Below are positions 36,799 to 46,919 of a DNA stretch of 64,000 bases, one piece after another. The number at the start of each line of letters is the position of its first letter. The stretch's first letter is position 1. The notes under the pieces were generated by a model. That model ran no database searches. It saw only the letters and a list, made by a program, of their open reading frames with translations, and had not been told where the DNA came from. A program made the translations under genes and the position numbers. The stretch is from assembly GCA_024516155.1 (NCBI GenBank), contig JAJJXM010000054.1, positions 124,001-188,000 of the forward strand. Direction: 5' to 3'. This DNA is from Pyronema omphalodes. Its lineage: Eukaryota; Ascomycota; Pezizomycetes; Pezizales; Pyronemataceae.

Positions 36799-38505
36799 AT
36801 GGCGTCCTCACGCTCCTCCCGACGTACTAGCACGGTCACGCCTCTATCCAAACGTAAATCGCGCCCATCCTCCTCAGGATCAAAACCAAAGACTCCAGTC
36901 GTCGTCAAAAGCGAACCATTACTTGCCCCACTCCTTCCTAGCGACTCGTACATTACCCCCGGGCACAGCAGCTCTCCCGACTCGGAAGCTGACCACGGTG
37001 TCAATCCTGGTACCGAAGGAAACGAAGACCAACTTCAAAAAGAAAACCAAGCCCCTCGTATGAGTCTCGATCTTGACGCAGCCGGTATCGCAACACCAAA
37101 ACCTAGCCAGTCTCGAAACTTCATAACCCCCCGCGCTCCGCTAGCAACCATGACATCAATCCACGATGCGAACAAACGGAAACGTAGTGCAGACGAGGAA
37201 ATGGGTTCTCCACGCTCATCTCCCCCTCCGATGGCTGATCTAGCGGCATCTGCCGACCTGGGTCCTGGAGCAAAAATCGGCGGGAGATACACAGTCGTCC
37301 GGGTTGCGGGTCGAGGTCAATTTTCTGTCGTCTACACAGCTCTGGACGAAGCTGCCAGTACAGTGGCTATTAAACGGTACCACCCTCAATGGACAGTAAT
37401 TGGACAACAAGAAGCGGCGGTTTTGGAGCCATACAGGCAATCAAGGCACATTGTGAATATTCATGATCACTTCCTTGATGGTCAGAATTACTGCTTGGTT
37501 ATGGAGCATATGGATGGCCACTTTATTTCTCCCGCTTGTCTTTGCGGGTCGCATCCTGTTCCGGCTTGTCCGGTTCGGACAATTCGCATTGCTCAACACA
37601 TTCTGGCTGTGTTATCTGGACTTCAGGAGTTACATGCGAGGGATATTATCCATGCGGATTTGACACCGGGGAATATCATGATTAAAGGTCCGTACACAAA
37701 GATTATTGATCTTGGAAATGCGATCGCCCCTGAGCAAAGACATGTTTATGATGGGGAATATGATGTTACCTCCAGTTATTATCGTGCGCCGGAAATGTTG
37801 TTGGGGGTTGGGAGAGTGGGACGTCATGTGGATTTATGGAGTGCTGGAATTATCTTTGTGGAGTTAATATTGCAGGGGAGTGATGTCTTTGTCCCCGGTG
37901 GTATAGATGGAGCGGAATTGATGAGGAGCCCATGCGAGGGAAGGTATGACTATGTCAGAAGGCTTATCGAGGTATTTGGGAACATTGATTGTTTATCCGA
38001 TGGAGTTTTCTGGGAACCATCTTATCACGATCTGGGTACCAATTGGGGATGGAGTAGAGAGCAGGGGAAGGTTTCGAGGGGCGCAAAAGTCGGGTTGTTG
38101 TGGGGGGTTTTACAACAGGCTAGAGTGACAAATGGGCTGCTTGGTCTACTGGCTGGGTTGCTGCAGATTAGGCCAGAGAATAGGTTGAGTACAGAAGAGG
38201 CAATAACGGATGGTTGGTTATTGAGGGAGGTATTTGGGGTTGCTGCGGAGGTGTTGTTGGCTAGGGCATGGAGGGAGACGGCACAGAACGGAGTGAGTGA
38301 GACACCGATGCCGCAGCGGAACGCTGTTAGTGAAACACCAGTTCCTATAAGGAGGGATAGTCAACTGCAGCCGATTTTTAATCATGACGTGAGAAGTGAT
38401 ACGCCGTTACCAATGTCGCAGCAGAGAAAGATGGAAGATATAGCTTTGGGATCTGGTACAGTTGATGACGAGGATGATGAAGAGGTTGATTTGGTTTACG
38501 TTTAG
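36799..38505 (+). CDS. Protein kinase, CMGC group (DYRK/HIPK-like)
   Basis: Single-exon, 568-aa kinase. I chose the ATG at 36799 because the frame upstream has only a GTG at 36682 and the context CCCACGATGGC is good. Residues 1 to about 155 are Ser/Pro/basic and disordered. The kinase domain covers about 157-475: glycine loop GRGQFSVVY, VAIK lysine, catalytic loop HADLTPGN (HRD replaced by HAD, catalytic Asp and Asn kept), DLG in place of DFG (metal-binding Asp kept), and an activation segment ending SSYYRAPEMLLG, the pattern of DYRK and HIPK kinases. A short C-terminal tail contains two or three SETPxP/SDTPLP-like repeats and ends in an acidic cluster. It should be active on Ser/Thr; the substrate is unknown. 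A PRP4 or CLK relative is possible. Confidence 0.88.
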   Translation: MASSRSSRRTSTVTPLSKRKSRPSSSGSKPKTPVVVKSEPLLAPLLPSDSYITPGHSSSPDSEADHGVNPGTEGNEDQLQKENQAPRMSLDLDAAGIATPKPSQSRNFITPRAPLATMTSIHDANKRKRSADEEMGSPRSSPPPMADLAASADLGPGAKIGGRYTVVRVAGRGQFSVVYTALDEAASTVAIKRYHPQWTVIGQQEAAVLEPYRQSRHIVNIHDHFLDGQNYCLVMEHMDGHFISPACLCGSHPVPACPVRTIRIAQHILAVLSGLQELHARDIIHADLTPGNIMIKGPYTKIIDLGNAIAPEQRHVYDGEYDVTSSYYRAPEMLLGVGRVGRHVDLWSAGIIFVELILQGSDVFVPGGIDGAELMRSPCEGRYDYVRRLIEVFGNIDCLSDGVFWEPSYHDLGTNWGWSREQGKVSRGAKVGLLWGVLQQARVTNGLLGLLAGLLQIRPENRLSTEEAITDGWLLREVFGVAAEVLLARAWRETAQNGVSETPMPQRNAVSETPVPIRRDSQLQPIFNHDVRSDTPLPMSQQRKMEDIALGSGTVDDEDDEEVDLVYV

Positions 38506-39073
38506 TTCATTCTTGAAGGTTGGCGGTGTTCAAACGCTCCTGTTATTTGTTCAATGGGGAAGGGTGCGGACAGGCTCAATTTAGAAGCAAGAGAGAAGCA
38601 CATAAGGGTTGCTTTCTTATGTTTGTGTTTGGAGACTATCTACACAACTGTAGAAGTGGTGTTTTTTTTGAAAGGACTGGTGGATAGCATCGATGATGAA
38701 TCATGGCGTTTTAGGTTGGTTGAATTTTGTTTTTATTTTTACTTTGGATAGCATGTGGTGGACGTCGGTGCGTTACGGGTTTATCAAAAGGTTTTATATT
38801 GGCGTAAGATATATGTAGCGATGTATTGCATGAAGAATGAAATTAACGTTTCTCTACTCTTGTGATTTCGTGTGGCGTAAAGTAAAGTCAGAACCGAATA
38901 TATGATGGATTTAAAAATCCTTAAAGATCTCCATAATGCACCCATCGCAATTTTTTGAATCAATCAATTCTACCCTCCATCTACTAACTCGACTTTCAAG
39001 GTTCTTATCCAGCAGATAGCTTCCAAAAGAATAGAAAAGGAAGGACGCCTGTTATACCGAACTGCTGCTCCGC
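38506..39073. other. Intergenic region
   Basis: Kinase 3' flank; no gene seen. Confidence 0.5.
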
Positions 39074-39209
39074 TGGAGGACTTATCATCGCTCTATAGCA
39101 ACGGACAAGAGAGCCTATTTCACCACGAAAAGATATTTTCTTTTGCTCTCGTAGGGGTGAAATTGGGGTTGTTCTATCCATCCCGATCAGAGCGATGAAA
39201 AGTCCTCCA
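39074..39209. mobile_element. Foldback/MITE-like element, copy 1
   Basis: About 136 bp with long imperfect inverted ends: TGGAGGACTTATCATCGCTC at the left and the inverse of TGGAGGACTTTTCATCGCTC at the right (39190-39209). The middle contains AGCCTATTTCACCAC. There is no coding capacity. A longer relative is at about 40478-40691. No clear target duplication could be assigned, so the exact ends are uncertain. Confidence 0.75.
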
Positions 39210-39659
39210 CTGATCTTTAATTTATCCTATATATCCTTACCGCTCTACATTCCGCAAATAATATTTTCCATATGTTTAAATAAAGCAAAGAACAGTACCA
39301 TTTACTTTAACCACATTCCCACGCCCTGTGACCATTGACCAGATTTCCTTCTTGATGCTGAACAAGATCCTATAGCATACACAATCACTGCACCAGTGGT
39401 AAATCATGCTTATGGATATTTCCGCAGAAAAAAAAGAAACCTTGCTTAGTAACTAACCCTATAGCCTGCAAGTACAGCTACGGTACAGTTTATTGACCTG
39501 TCGCGGGAAATTGCATCGGTGTTTTTGAATTACATGATTCATTGATCAAGCCCAGTTTGTCATTCACAGCCGCGATTCGCGTCGATGTCATTAAGTATCA
39601 AGTCACGGAAAATTTCCCTGCATCCTACTCTGTCCTTGCTTCGAGGGGCAAAGGGAGAG

Positions 39660-40065
39660 AAGCGAAGACAAGTGTAATGGAGCAGAGAAGAGAGGAGAAG
39701 AGAGGAGAAGAGAGGAGAAGAGAGGAGAAGAGAGGAGAAGAGAGGAGAAGAGAGGAGAAGAGAGGAGAAGAGAGCAGAATAGAGCAGAATAGAGCAGAGG
39801 CAGGGTACGAATAACGGAGTGAGAGTGTCCAGTTGAGAGTGCCGGGTGGGAAAAGAGCAAACAGGGCTCCAAAATGTAACGACAAGAATGAAAACCAGCA
39901 GGAGGAAGAGAGGTGGCAATAGGCCCAAAAAAATGAAGTACGCTCTGGGGCGGATCCCAGCGAGACTCCAAGGTAACAGCTAAAGCCTCGAAATTTATTT
40001 CGAGAGTAGCATACGTCATAACCTTAAGGTTTGGAACGTTCAAGAAAATCAAATCAAATCAAAAC
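39660..40065 (+). repeat. Short relative of the block A tail (copy B)
   Basis: From a purine-rich AGAGGAGAAG array (about 39680-39780) onward this matches the tail of block A (about 19100-20480 without the hAT): TACGAATAACGGAGTGAGAG, then the uninterrupted hAT target ACAGGGCT (39861-39868), then CGGATCCCAGCGAGACTC and GAACGTTCAAGAAA. It ends in an AATCA tail (about 40046-40063). It lacks the 257-aa ORF. The tail resembles the simple-sequence 3' ends of retroposons such as the LINE at 51.4 kb, so a SINE-like origin is possible. Confidence 0.7.
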
Positions 40066-40477
40066 TTAGCAAGTTATATCAACTTATTCTTAACCTATCA
40101 TCAACACCAACACGAACACAAATATGTACCGGCATCATAGTGACAATAGAAACCTAGATAGTTCACGTATGTCGTTACATATGATTTTTATGCATTCTAT
40201 GTATAGTTTCCGTAGTTTCCGTAGTTCCTATCCTTTCCATCGCTCTCATAGTCTATTCCTTCTAGGCAACGATAGCATGTTGTATGATTATACCTCAAGA
40301 CTTCTCATTCTTATATCCACCGGCATATTGATATGTGATGCGGCTATGGCACTATAAAGTCCTCATGCAGAAGTTGTTCTCCAACTGTCGTAATCTGTGT
40401 GTTAGTCAGTAGTGTGGCTGTTTTGTTGTTGCGACAGTTTATTTTGGTAGATGGGCGCGCACTTTTCATCTGTCGCG

Positions 40478-40691
40478 CGGGGGACTTCCCATCGCTGTAT
40501 AGCAACGAACGGGAGAGCCTATTTCACCACAAAAAGATATTTTCCACAGAACGCGAATAGAGCACTAGTATAGACAGGAGGGTAGGTACCCCCCCCCCCC
40601 CCCCCGTCTATTCGGGTTTTCTATTGCTATCGTATAGGTGAAGTTGGGGCTGTTTCTATGCGCCCCGATTAGAGCGATGAGAAGTCCTCCA
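40478..40691. mobile_element. Foldback/MITE-like element, copy 2
   Basis: Related to 39074-39209 at both arms (GGACTTCCCATCGCTGTATA at the left, AGAGCGATGAGAAGTCCTCC at the right) and in the AGCCTATTTCACCAC segment, but with about 75 bp extra in the middle including C17 (about 40589-40605) inside a TAGACAGG...CGTCTA inverted pair. Confidence 0.7.
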
Positions 40692-40800
40692 GTACTATTG
40701 CGTTGCAACAGATAAGTGAAAAGTGCCAATGCAAATTAAAAATGCAAAATTTTTTTGTACCTCTATGTACAGATGCGTTGCCGTAGGTACTAGGGTTTTG

Positions 40801-43606
40801 TCAGTGTTCAGGAATTTAGGGGGGTTAATTACGCACCATAATGAATTGAAACAATTCTGAAAATTTAGCTAATGTACAATGCCCGAGCGGATGATCAGGA
40901 CTGTGTATTCAACATAAAGAAAAATAGGTTCTGGAAGCGGGTATAGAGTGGACAGTGCTGGAGAGACTGTTGAACTTGGAATTTGCTTTTATGCGCACTA
41001 CATCTTCTACAATATGAGGCGGATATCACTGTCATTTTGCGAGCAGGAAAACCTACAGCAGACCACCATCAGATTAACAGGGTGACGAGACATATCCTAA
41101 ATCGCATAATACGTATAACTTAACCAATATTTAGTCATGCAATCGTTACACAAATTTCACACCAGTCGCTCATATATATGCCGAAGATAAAACACAGAGA
41201 CATTCTTCAATGAGAACAGCCTCACGGCAGCTATGATCATATCGTGGAAAGAATAAACACAGAGAACCTTCACAGTTTTCATCTATACATTGAGGTGCCA
41301 GTTCGACCACCAACCCACTGACGTGTAGTATGTATTGCGTCACACACGAAAAATAAAAGGAGATGGTTTCATGCCAAAACTTGCCAAAACTTGCCACATT
41401 ATGCGATATAGTAAGTGCTTTACGCGAATGGTACTCAATTTTGTATTATGAAAGCGAACAAAAGTCTACAGGTATAACAAATACACAATGTATTATTCAG
41501 TACAAAAAACTTCCCCACAACAAATCAAACTACAGGTATAAAAGCATTTCATAACAGTAGTCATATGAGTTTTTATTTTTTGATTGAATTTGATTTAATT
41601 TCTTGAACGTTCTCAACCTTGAGGTTATGACGTATGCTACAGTCTAAATACATTTCGAGGCTCTGGCTGTTACCTTAGAGTCTCGCTGGGATCCACCTCA
41701 GAGCGTACTTCATTTCTTGGGCCTGTTGCCACCTCTCTTCTTCCTGCTGGTTTTCATTCTCGTCGTTACATTTTGAAGCCCTGTGTGCTCTTTTCCCACT
41801 CGGCACTCTCAACTTGACACTCTCACCCCGTCATTCGTAACCGGCCTCCGCCTTGCTCACCTCTCCTCTCCGCTTCTCTTCTACATGATGACATGAGTAC
41901 ATATCCTTAAAATGTCATCTTCCATATCTTCGCCATCCTGAGGAGCCTCTTCCTTTTCCTTCTCCGTATCTGGCTCGTTATTCAGTAGGCTGGCAATAGC
42001 CATGCGGATATCCCTAATGTATTGTGTTGGGGTATCGACAGATCCATGGGGGGCAGAGAGTTCTTGATGTCTCATCTGCGGACCCATATGACCAACAACA
42101 GCACCCAGCTGCGAACGGAAACCTTGTACTGCCCCACCAGTGATAAGGTGTAGCGAAACATGTGTCTCGTGAGCGTAGGAGATGAGCGACTCCGAGGTTG
42201 GGTAGAGTGGCTGGCCGGTGGAAGTTGTCGTAAGAATGGGCGCAAGGTCCTCGTCGTAGTTTACCCAGGTGATATCGATTTCGAGCCAACTGTAGAGGGC
42301 GCAATAAAGGTCGGCGACAGAGGCGGAGAGCGGCAGGGCGAGTGTTATGTCGCGGACACAGGAAGCACCAGTCCTGATGATGATCTTGAGCATATTTTTC
42401 TCCGTGACCGCGGAGAGCTTGTTGGTGTCGCCAAAAAGACGAAAGGAGACAATATCGTTGATGGCGATGTCCTCAAGTGGCTCGGATGTGGGGCGTAGTC
42501 GCCGATCAGTCATCATTTTCATGAGGATGAGGCAAGGGTCTTCGTCGATGTCCAGCCAGTTGAAAAGGGTGGTATAGACATCGGCATAACTGGCGTGGAA
42601 TGGGAGGGCCAGCTGAATTTTGTAGCCGGAGGCAAAGATTATGACTTTGATCATCTTGCGTTGCTTTGGAGATATCAGAAGGAGTCCGTGAGAAACTGTG
42701 TCGTGGAGGAAATAGGAATTTGGATATCTGGCGGCAGCGCAGACTAGATATGGTGCATTGTGTTGCGTTGTGCGCGGTTAATGGCTCATGAGAAGCTACT
42801 TTGAGAAGTCACAATCGTTTGCCATATCCGTATCGGAGCTACTTCGACCGCATGCTGGAAAGTGACTCTGCGTTTGACGAAAGGGTTTATCCGCCTGCCG
42901 TTTGAAGCAGAGGAAGATTCACGAAGTTGTCAGAATATCGTCAGCGTGAAGTGGTCTGTTAGGGAATTAGGATAATGAGAATAACGGGTATAGCAAACTG
43001 TCACAATTAGGAAGTTAAGACGTACATCGCGAAACTAGCTCCGAGTCCCACTTTACTTATGACAAACATCAACCACGTCATAAGCATTCAGTCTGACAAT
43101 GTACGCTCGGGGCTTAACGGACCAGAAACGTTGAAATGCTGAAATGCAATTCAAGTTGCCGGTATCCTCCGGTTCTAAGAATAAGATTCCACCTTTCACA
43201 GCGCGGCGTTACAGCTTGAAACAACATTGTGTTGACTGAAGGAGGTGGCATACCATTTGCCGATAGGTCATTGGACTACACTAATGAAAGTTCGGAAAAT
43301 CTTAATCCAGGCGCTTTGGTTGGCTAATCTAGATATACCACCTGATACAGCATACGGTAGACCTTTATGTTTCAGGTGATTGAGAATATGAATTTGATAC
43401 TCAGTAGGGGAAAGGGGGGAGAAGAGGGAGTGGGGGAGTGGGTGTTCAATATCGTAGAGAGTTGAGTGGTTGTTGTCGGTGATAATTTACCTGATGGTTC
43501 CGGGATTCAGCGTCGGGAAATGGGCTAAATCATCGGCTATCACTAATCGACAGGGTATGGGTTGATGGATTTCAGGTTTAGGGTATTGGGGTTTGGTCAG
43601 TGTTCA
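40801..43606 (-). repeat. Composite-repeat block A, copy 2 (inverted)
   Basis: Reading on the minus strand it starts TGAACACTGAC at 43606, carries the second intact 257-aa ORF (42654-41881), a short GGAGA stretch, the tail with the empty hAT site (41777-41784), and ends with a segment (about 41080-40801) homologous to 16190-16507, again finishing in TGAACACTGAC. It therefore has the same short direct repeat at both ends, as if excised from or inserted as a head-to-tail array. Compared with copy 1 it lacks about 460 bp before the ORF and lacks the hAT. Confidence 0.75.
41881..42654 (-). CDS. Repeat-borne 257-aa protein with two ubiquitin-like modules, copy 2
   Basis: Same length as the copy at 17920-18693, with no gaps. 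Residues about 100-172, most of the second module, are identical. Differences (about 20) lie mainly in the linker near 78-92 and in the C-terminal third. No stops or frameshifts occur even though flanking parts of the repeat have gained and lost segments. The module signature (A-S-x-A-D-[VL]-Y, WL[ED]ID, PTSE) is kept in both halves. The start codon context and stop position are conserved. The function is unknown; the fold is an inference from strand and helix order. Confidence 0.65.
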   Translation of the reverse strand: MIKVIIFASGYKIQLALPFHASYADVYTTLFNWLDIDEDPCLILMKMMTDRRLRPTSEPLEDIAINDIVSFRLFGDTNKLSAVTEKNMLKIIIRTGASCVRDITLALPLSASVADLYCALYSWLEIDITWVNYDEDLAPILTTTSTGQPLYPTSESLISYAHETHVSLHLITGGAVQGFRSQLGAVVGHMGPQMRHQELSAPHGSVDTPTQYIRDIRMAIASLLNNEPDTEKEKEEAPQDGEDMEDDILRICTHVIM

Positions 43607-45775
43607 TTGTCGTTTGCAACTTTGTGTTGCTATGAAGCGGGGATCAAGCGGCCCAAGCCTATACGTCATGACTCAACCCCCGCTGTCTACAGATCTCGTG
43701 ACCCCCCTTCTACACAACCCCTCTGCTGGAAAAACGCGACCAGGGTCAGCTGGTGAATAAAGACAACGCGTCTGTCCCGCAACTTTCTTCTTCTTCACAG
43801 ACAACGACTCACTATGAATAACTCACTATGAACAACGCACAATTCACAACTCACCTCAGAAAACCTTAATGAAGGCGATCGAGTCATCCTCAATCGTTGA
43901 ATTCTACCGGGAAATCAATCGCGACTGAACCCAGAATGACGGACTGGAAAGAGATCTCAGCTTTCCTACCATGTGGGGGATAGTGATCTGTCTTCCGCAT
44001 TACGTCGGCACGACTTGAGGACCCAATACTTTGCTCGACAACAGCGACGGGATCTTACCCGACGAAGTCGACGGCACACATGAACCGAAGATGAACAGCC
44101 ACCATACAGATGTTCTTCTGTAGGTTGGTTGTGAAGATACCACTTGGTACAGCATGCCGTAAGTCCTCTTAGTTTCCTTCTACTTTTCCTGAAGCATCAA
44201 AACGCTGATTACGATAGGGCGCCACTCATTTGCAACCCCTGTTCTCACGCTACGATAACCTTTGTTGTCGTTCTCTCCGCTTCGTGTGCACTAAAGTCGG
44301 AGGAGGTCGCATGTGGGACAATCCTTCTTCCGCTTGGCTTCCTACCAACAAGAAAGAGGCCCGATGAGGGGGAGAGACAAGCCGCCAAGTTGAAGACTGC
44401 GGTTGGGCACCATCAATGAAAGCAATAAGGCAACTTTGCCAACTCATGACGCTACGCCATCAGTAGGTATGATCCATCCTTCACTGACAAAGGGATAACC
44501 CTTGTTAATCATGTGCCCAACAGGCTACATATTCCAGTTTCCATCAATATTACAACCGAATACTACTTCTTCGGTCCGTCGAGATGCTCGAGGCTGGCCA
44601 AATGTGTGTCAACCGTATGTCTACCTGAACGTTGGCATATGAATGACTTGTTCTCGATGCTACCTAACAAGTGCCACCGGCATTCTGTGATCTGTTCTTA
44701 CAGACACATCCAGAAGCCCTTTATCAGTAGCCACCATAAGGACTTCAAGCAGGAAGTCTTCTTCCGTTCAGCAAATTGATTCCGGAGACAATTGACCGCG
44801 ATGACCATAATACCACATGGTATCTCCTACGCTTCTCAAGATATCAACATGTGGGAGAACCGCATGTCGACATGCATTCGGTGATCTGTTCTTACAGACA
44901 CATCCAAAAGTCCTTCATCGGTAGTCACCATGAGGACTTCAAGCAGGAAGCCTTCTTCCGTTCCCTGGGATCACTGCGGATAAACTCCGCGCCCGCTTCA
45001 TCACAATACCACCTGGTAACCTCTCCACCTTTGAACATAGTAGCATGCGGGACAACCGCATGTCGACATGGAGAATGGAGAAGAAGGAAGAAGCGGAAAC
45101 GGACCATCACACATCCGAACATAAGCCGTCTCGTAATGGAAAAACAGCCGTTTTATGGTTTGGTGAGGAGCTTATCTTTAGTAACGATGAGCTGGTGTCC
45201 AAATTACCCAGCCAGTACTGCCCGTGGTCGTCGTAGTCGGGGGTCTGTTCATACAGATAGACATATCCAGAAGTCTTTCATTGCTCGCAACCGCGGTTAT
45301 CCAGCATGTTATAGCTTTCTTCGGCGATTAGCTCATACAGACGTATCCCGAAGTCCTGACTCCCTGATCAGCCGTCATCACGAGGACTTCAGCATCAAGC
45401 AGGAGCTGTATAACTGATTGGTCGGGAAATGTCCGTGCTAATAACCTCGAGCATCGAGCATGTTGACCTTAGACGATACTGGTGCAGGTAGAATGAGATT
45501 TATAAAGAAAGAATTGGTCATATTTGAGTATCCTCCACGAGGATTAAATACCACCTGGTAGTATCCGTGCAAGTCACTTGCCTGGTCGAAAGACTCAATG
45601 GGGATATGTATATTTCCTGTAATTTCGCAGAGAAAATTAGAAGAAGTATGGATGGCAAGATGTTGGAAGGGAAGGGGTATATCGGGGGAATGAGGATAAT
45701 AGGGATACCGGTTTTCACATGCAGCACTGAATTGTTAGAAGTAACTAGTATTCTAATCGTGAATTTATAATAAAT
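43607..45775 (+). repeat. Composite-repeat block D, copy 3 (inverted relative to copies 1 and 2)
   Basis: Homologous to 13805-15765 read on the other strand. About 720 bp present in copy 1 between GCAAACGAC and the TGAACACTGAC junction are missing here. It has conserved frames at 44144-44419, 44513-44779 and 44776-45417. The last carries RHIQKSFI and HHEDFKQE motifs, and with the preceding frame shows the motif in two near-tandem copies plus a degenerate third. An intron-like segment (GTAAGT...CTGATTACGATAG) lies at about 44159-44219 right after GATACCACTTGGTACAGC. No family is recognised. Confidence 0.65.
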
Positions 45776-45806
45776 ATCAACCAATTTAAATATTGTCTAC
45801 TACACT

Positions 45807-46911
45807 CAGACCTCCCAGTCGTATAAACCAGTTTAAAATGACGGCCAAAACGGACTGTACGGACTGTTGGAATATGAGAACTGTATGGCGACCCAGTTCA
45901 GTTTACTGTCAGTAATATAAACTGGTTAAACTGCGAAAACCAGTTAACTGAATGCAAGGCTTGGCAAACCAGGTGAACTGTTTAAAACTGCCAAAACTGG
46001 TTTGTCCAGAGGAACTGGTTTATGAAGGGGCAATAAATATTATTCAGTGCATACATAACAAAATTCGATCCTAATTTGGTCCCCAGAAATAACAACTGAC
46101 GCCTATGATTGAAGCTCTTGAGCCCCTCAATGCCCTCCAGAGTGTCTGCCTGCATCGAATGAAGGTCCGATATAATGATTTTCTTGCATTCGAAAAACAG
46201 CCGCTCAGGCTCGGCGCTCATTGCGGGAATAGACAGCAGCACTTCAACAGCCGTTTTTCAAAGTTTGGGGAACCTGGCCCGCTGCCGGGGCTCACACCAC
46301 CACTCAATGGCAGAAGGACCATTCCCAAGTGCTGCCTCCAGTCTCAGCGCACAATAATCAACATACTCGTCCGGCTGCGTGGGGCTACCTGTTGCCGTAT
46401 CTTCAGAGCCTTGTTGAGGTTCTAGCGGGGTATTGAAAACAGGTGGTATAGAGGAGAGGCCGCTGGTAACGGGACTCATTGTAGGTGGTTGGAGAGAAAT
46501 GGCAGTGTAAGGTATGGTTGAGTTCTGTAGGTCAAGAGAAAATAGTCTAGGCAAGATATATAGGAGGATCCAGGCCAACAGAGGTGCGTTCCAACGAGGT
46601 CTCGGTACAATATCTGCACCGGTTTGGCTGTCTATGATCCTCCATGCATGGGCTTGGCTGTTTATTCTTCTGCGCAGTAGTCAACGAGGTGGTTAAACTG
46701 GTTTGTATCTGACAACTAGTAAACTGTTTACCGAGTCAGTTCAATCAGTTCAATCAGTGCACTGCAGTTACCTGGTTCTATGGAACCCTCAAAACTGAAC
46801 CAACTGCGTATCCGGGATACGAAAACTGCACCAGCTAACTGTGAATTATCAGTTCAGTATACCTGGTTTACTATTTTACCCGGTAAACTGGCTATACGGT
46901 TGGGAGGTCTG
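45807..46911 (-). mobile_element. hAT-type deletion derivative, copy 2
   Basis: A 1105-bp element with ends CAGACCTCCCA (45807-45817) and TGGGAGGTCTG (46901-46911). The 8-bp target duplication ACTACACT (45799-45806 and 46912-46919) differs from that of copy 1, so the two inserted independently. Internal sequence is nearly the same as copy 1, including the ACTGGTTTA-rich subterminal regions. Confidence 0.95.
45982..46578 (-). pseudogene. hAT transposase C-terminal fragment, copy 2
   Basis: Carries the same dimerisation-domain fragment as copy 1 (EYVDYC, EWW, IPAMSAEPERLF, LLFLGTKLGSNF). The Cys codon after FPKL has become TGA, splitting the frame at about 46255, whereas the region frameshifted in copy 1 is continuous here. 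The two copies thus carry different inactivating changes. Confidence 0.85.
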
Positions 46912-46919
46912 ACTACACT

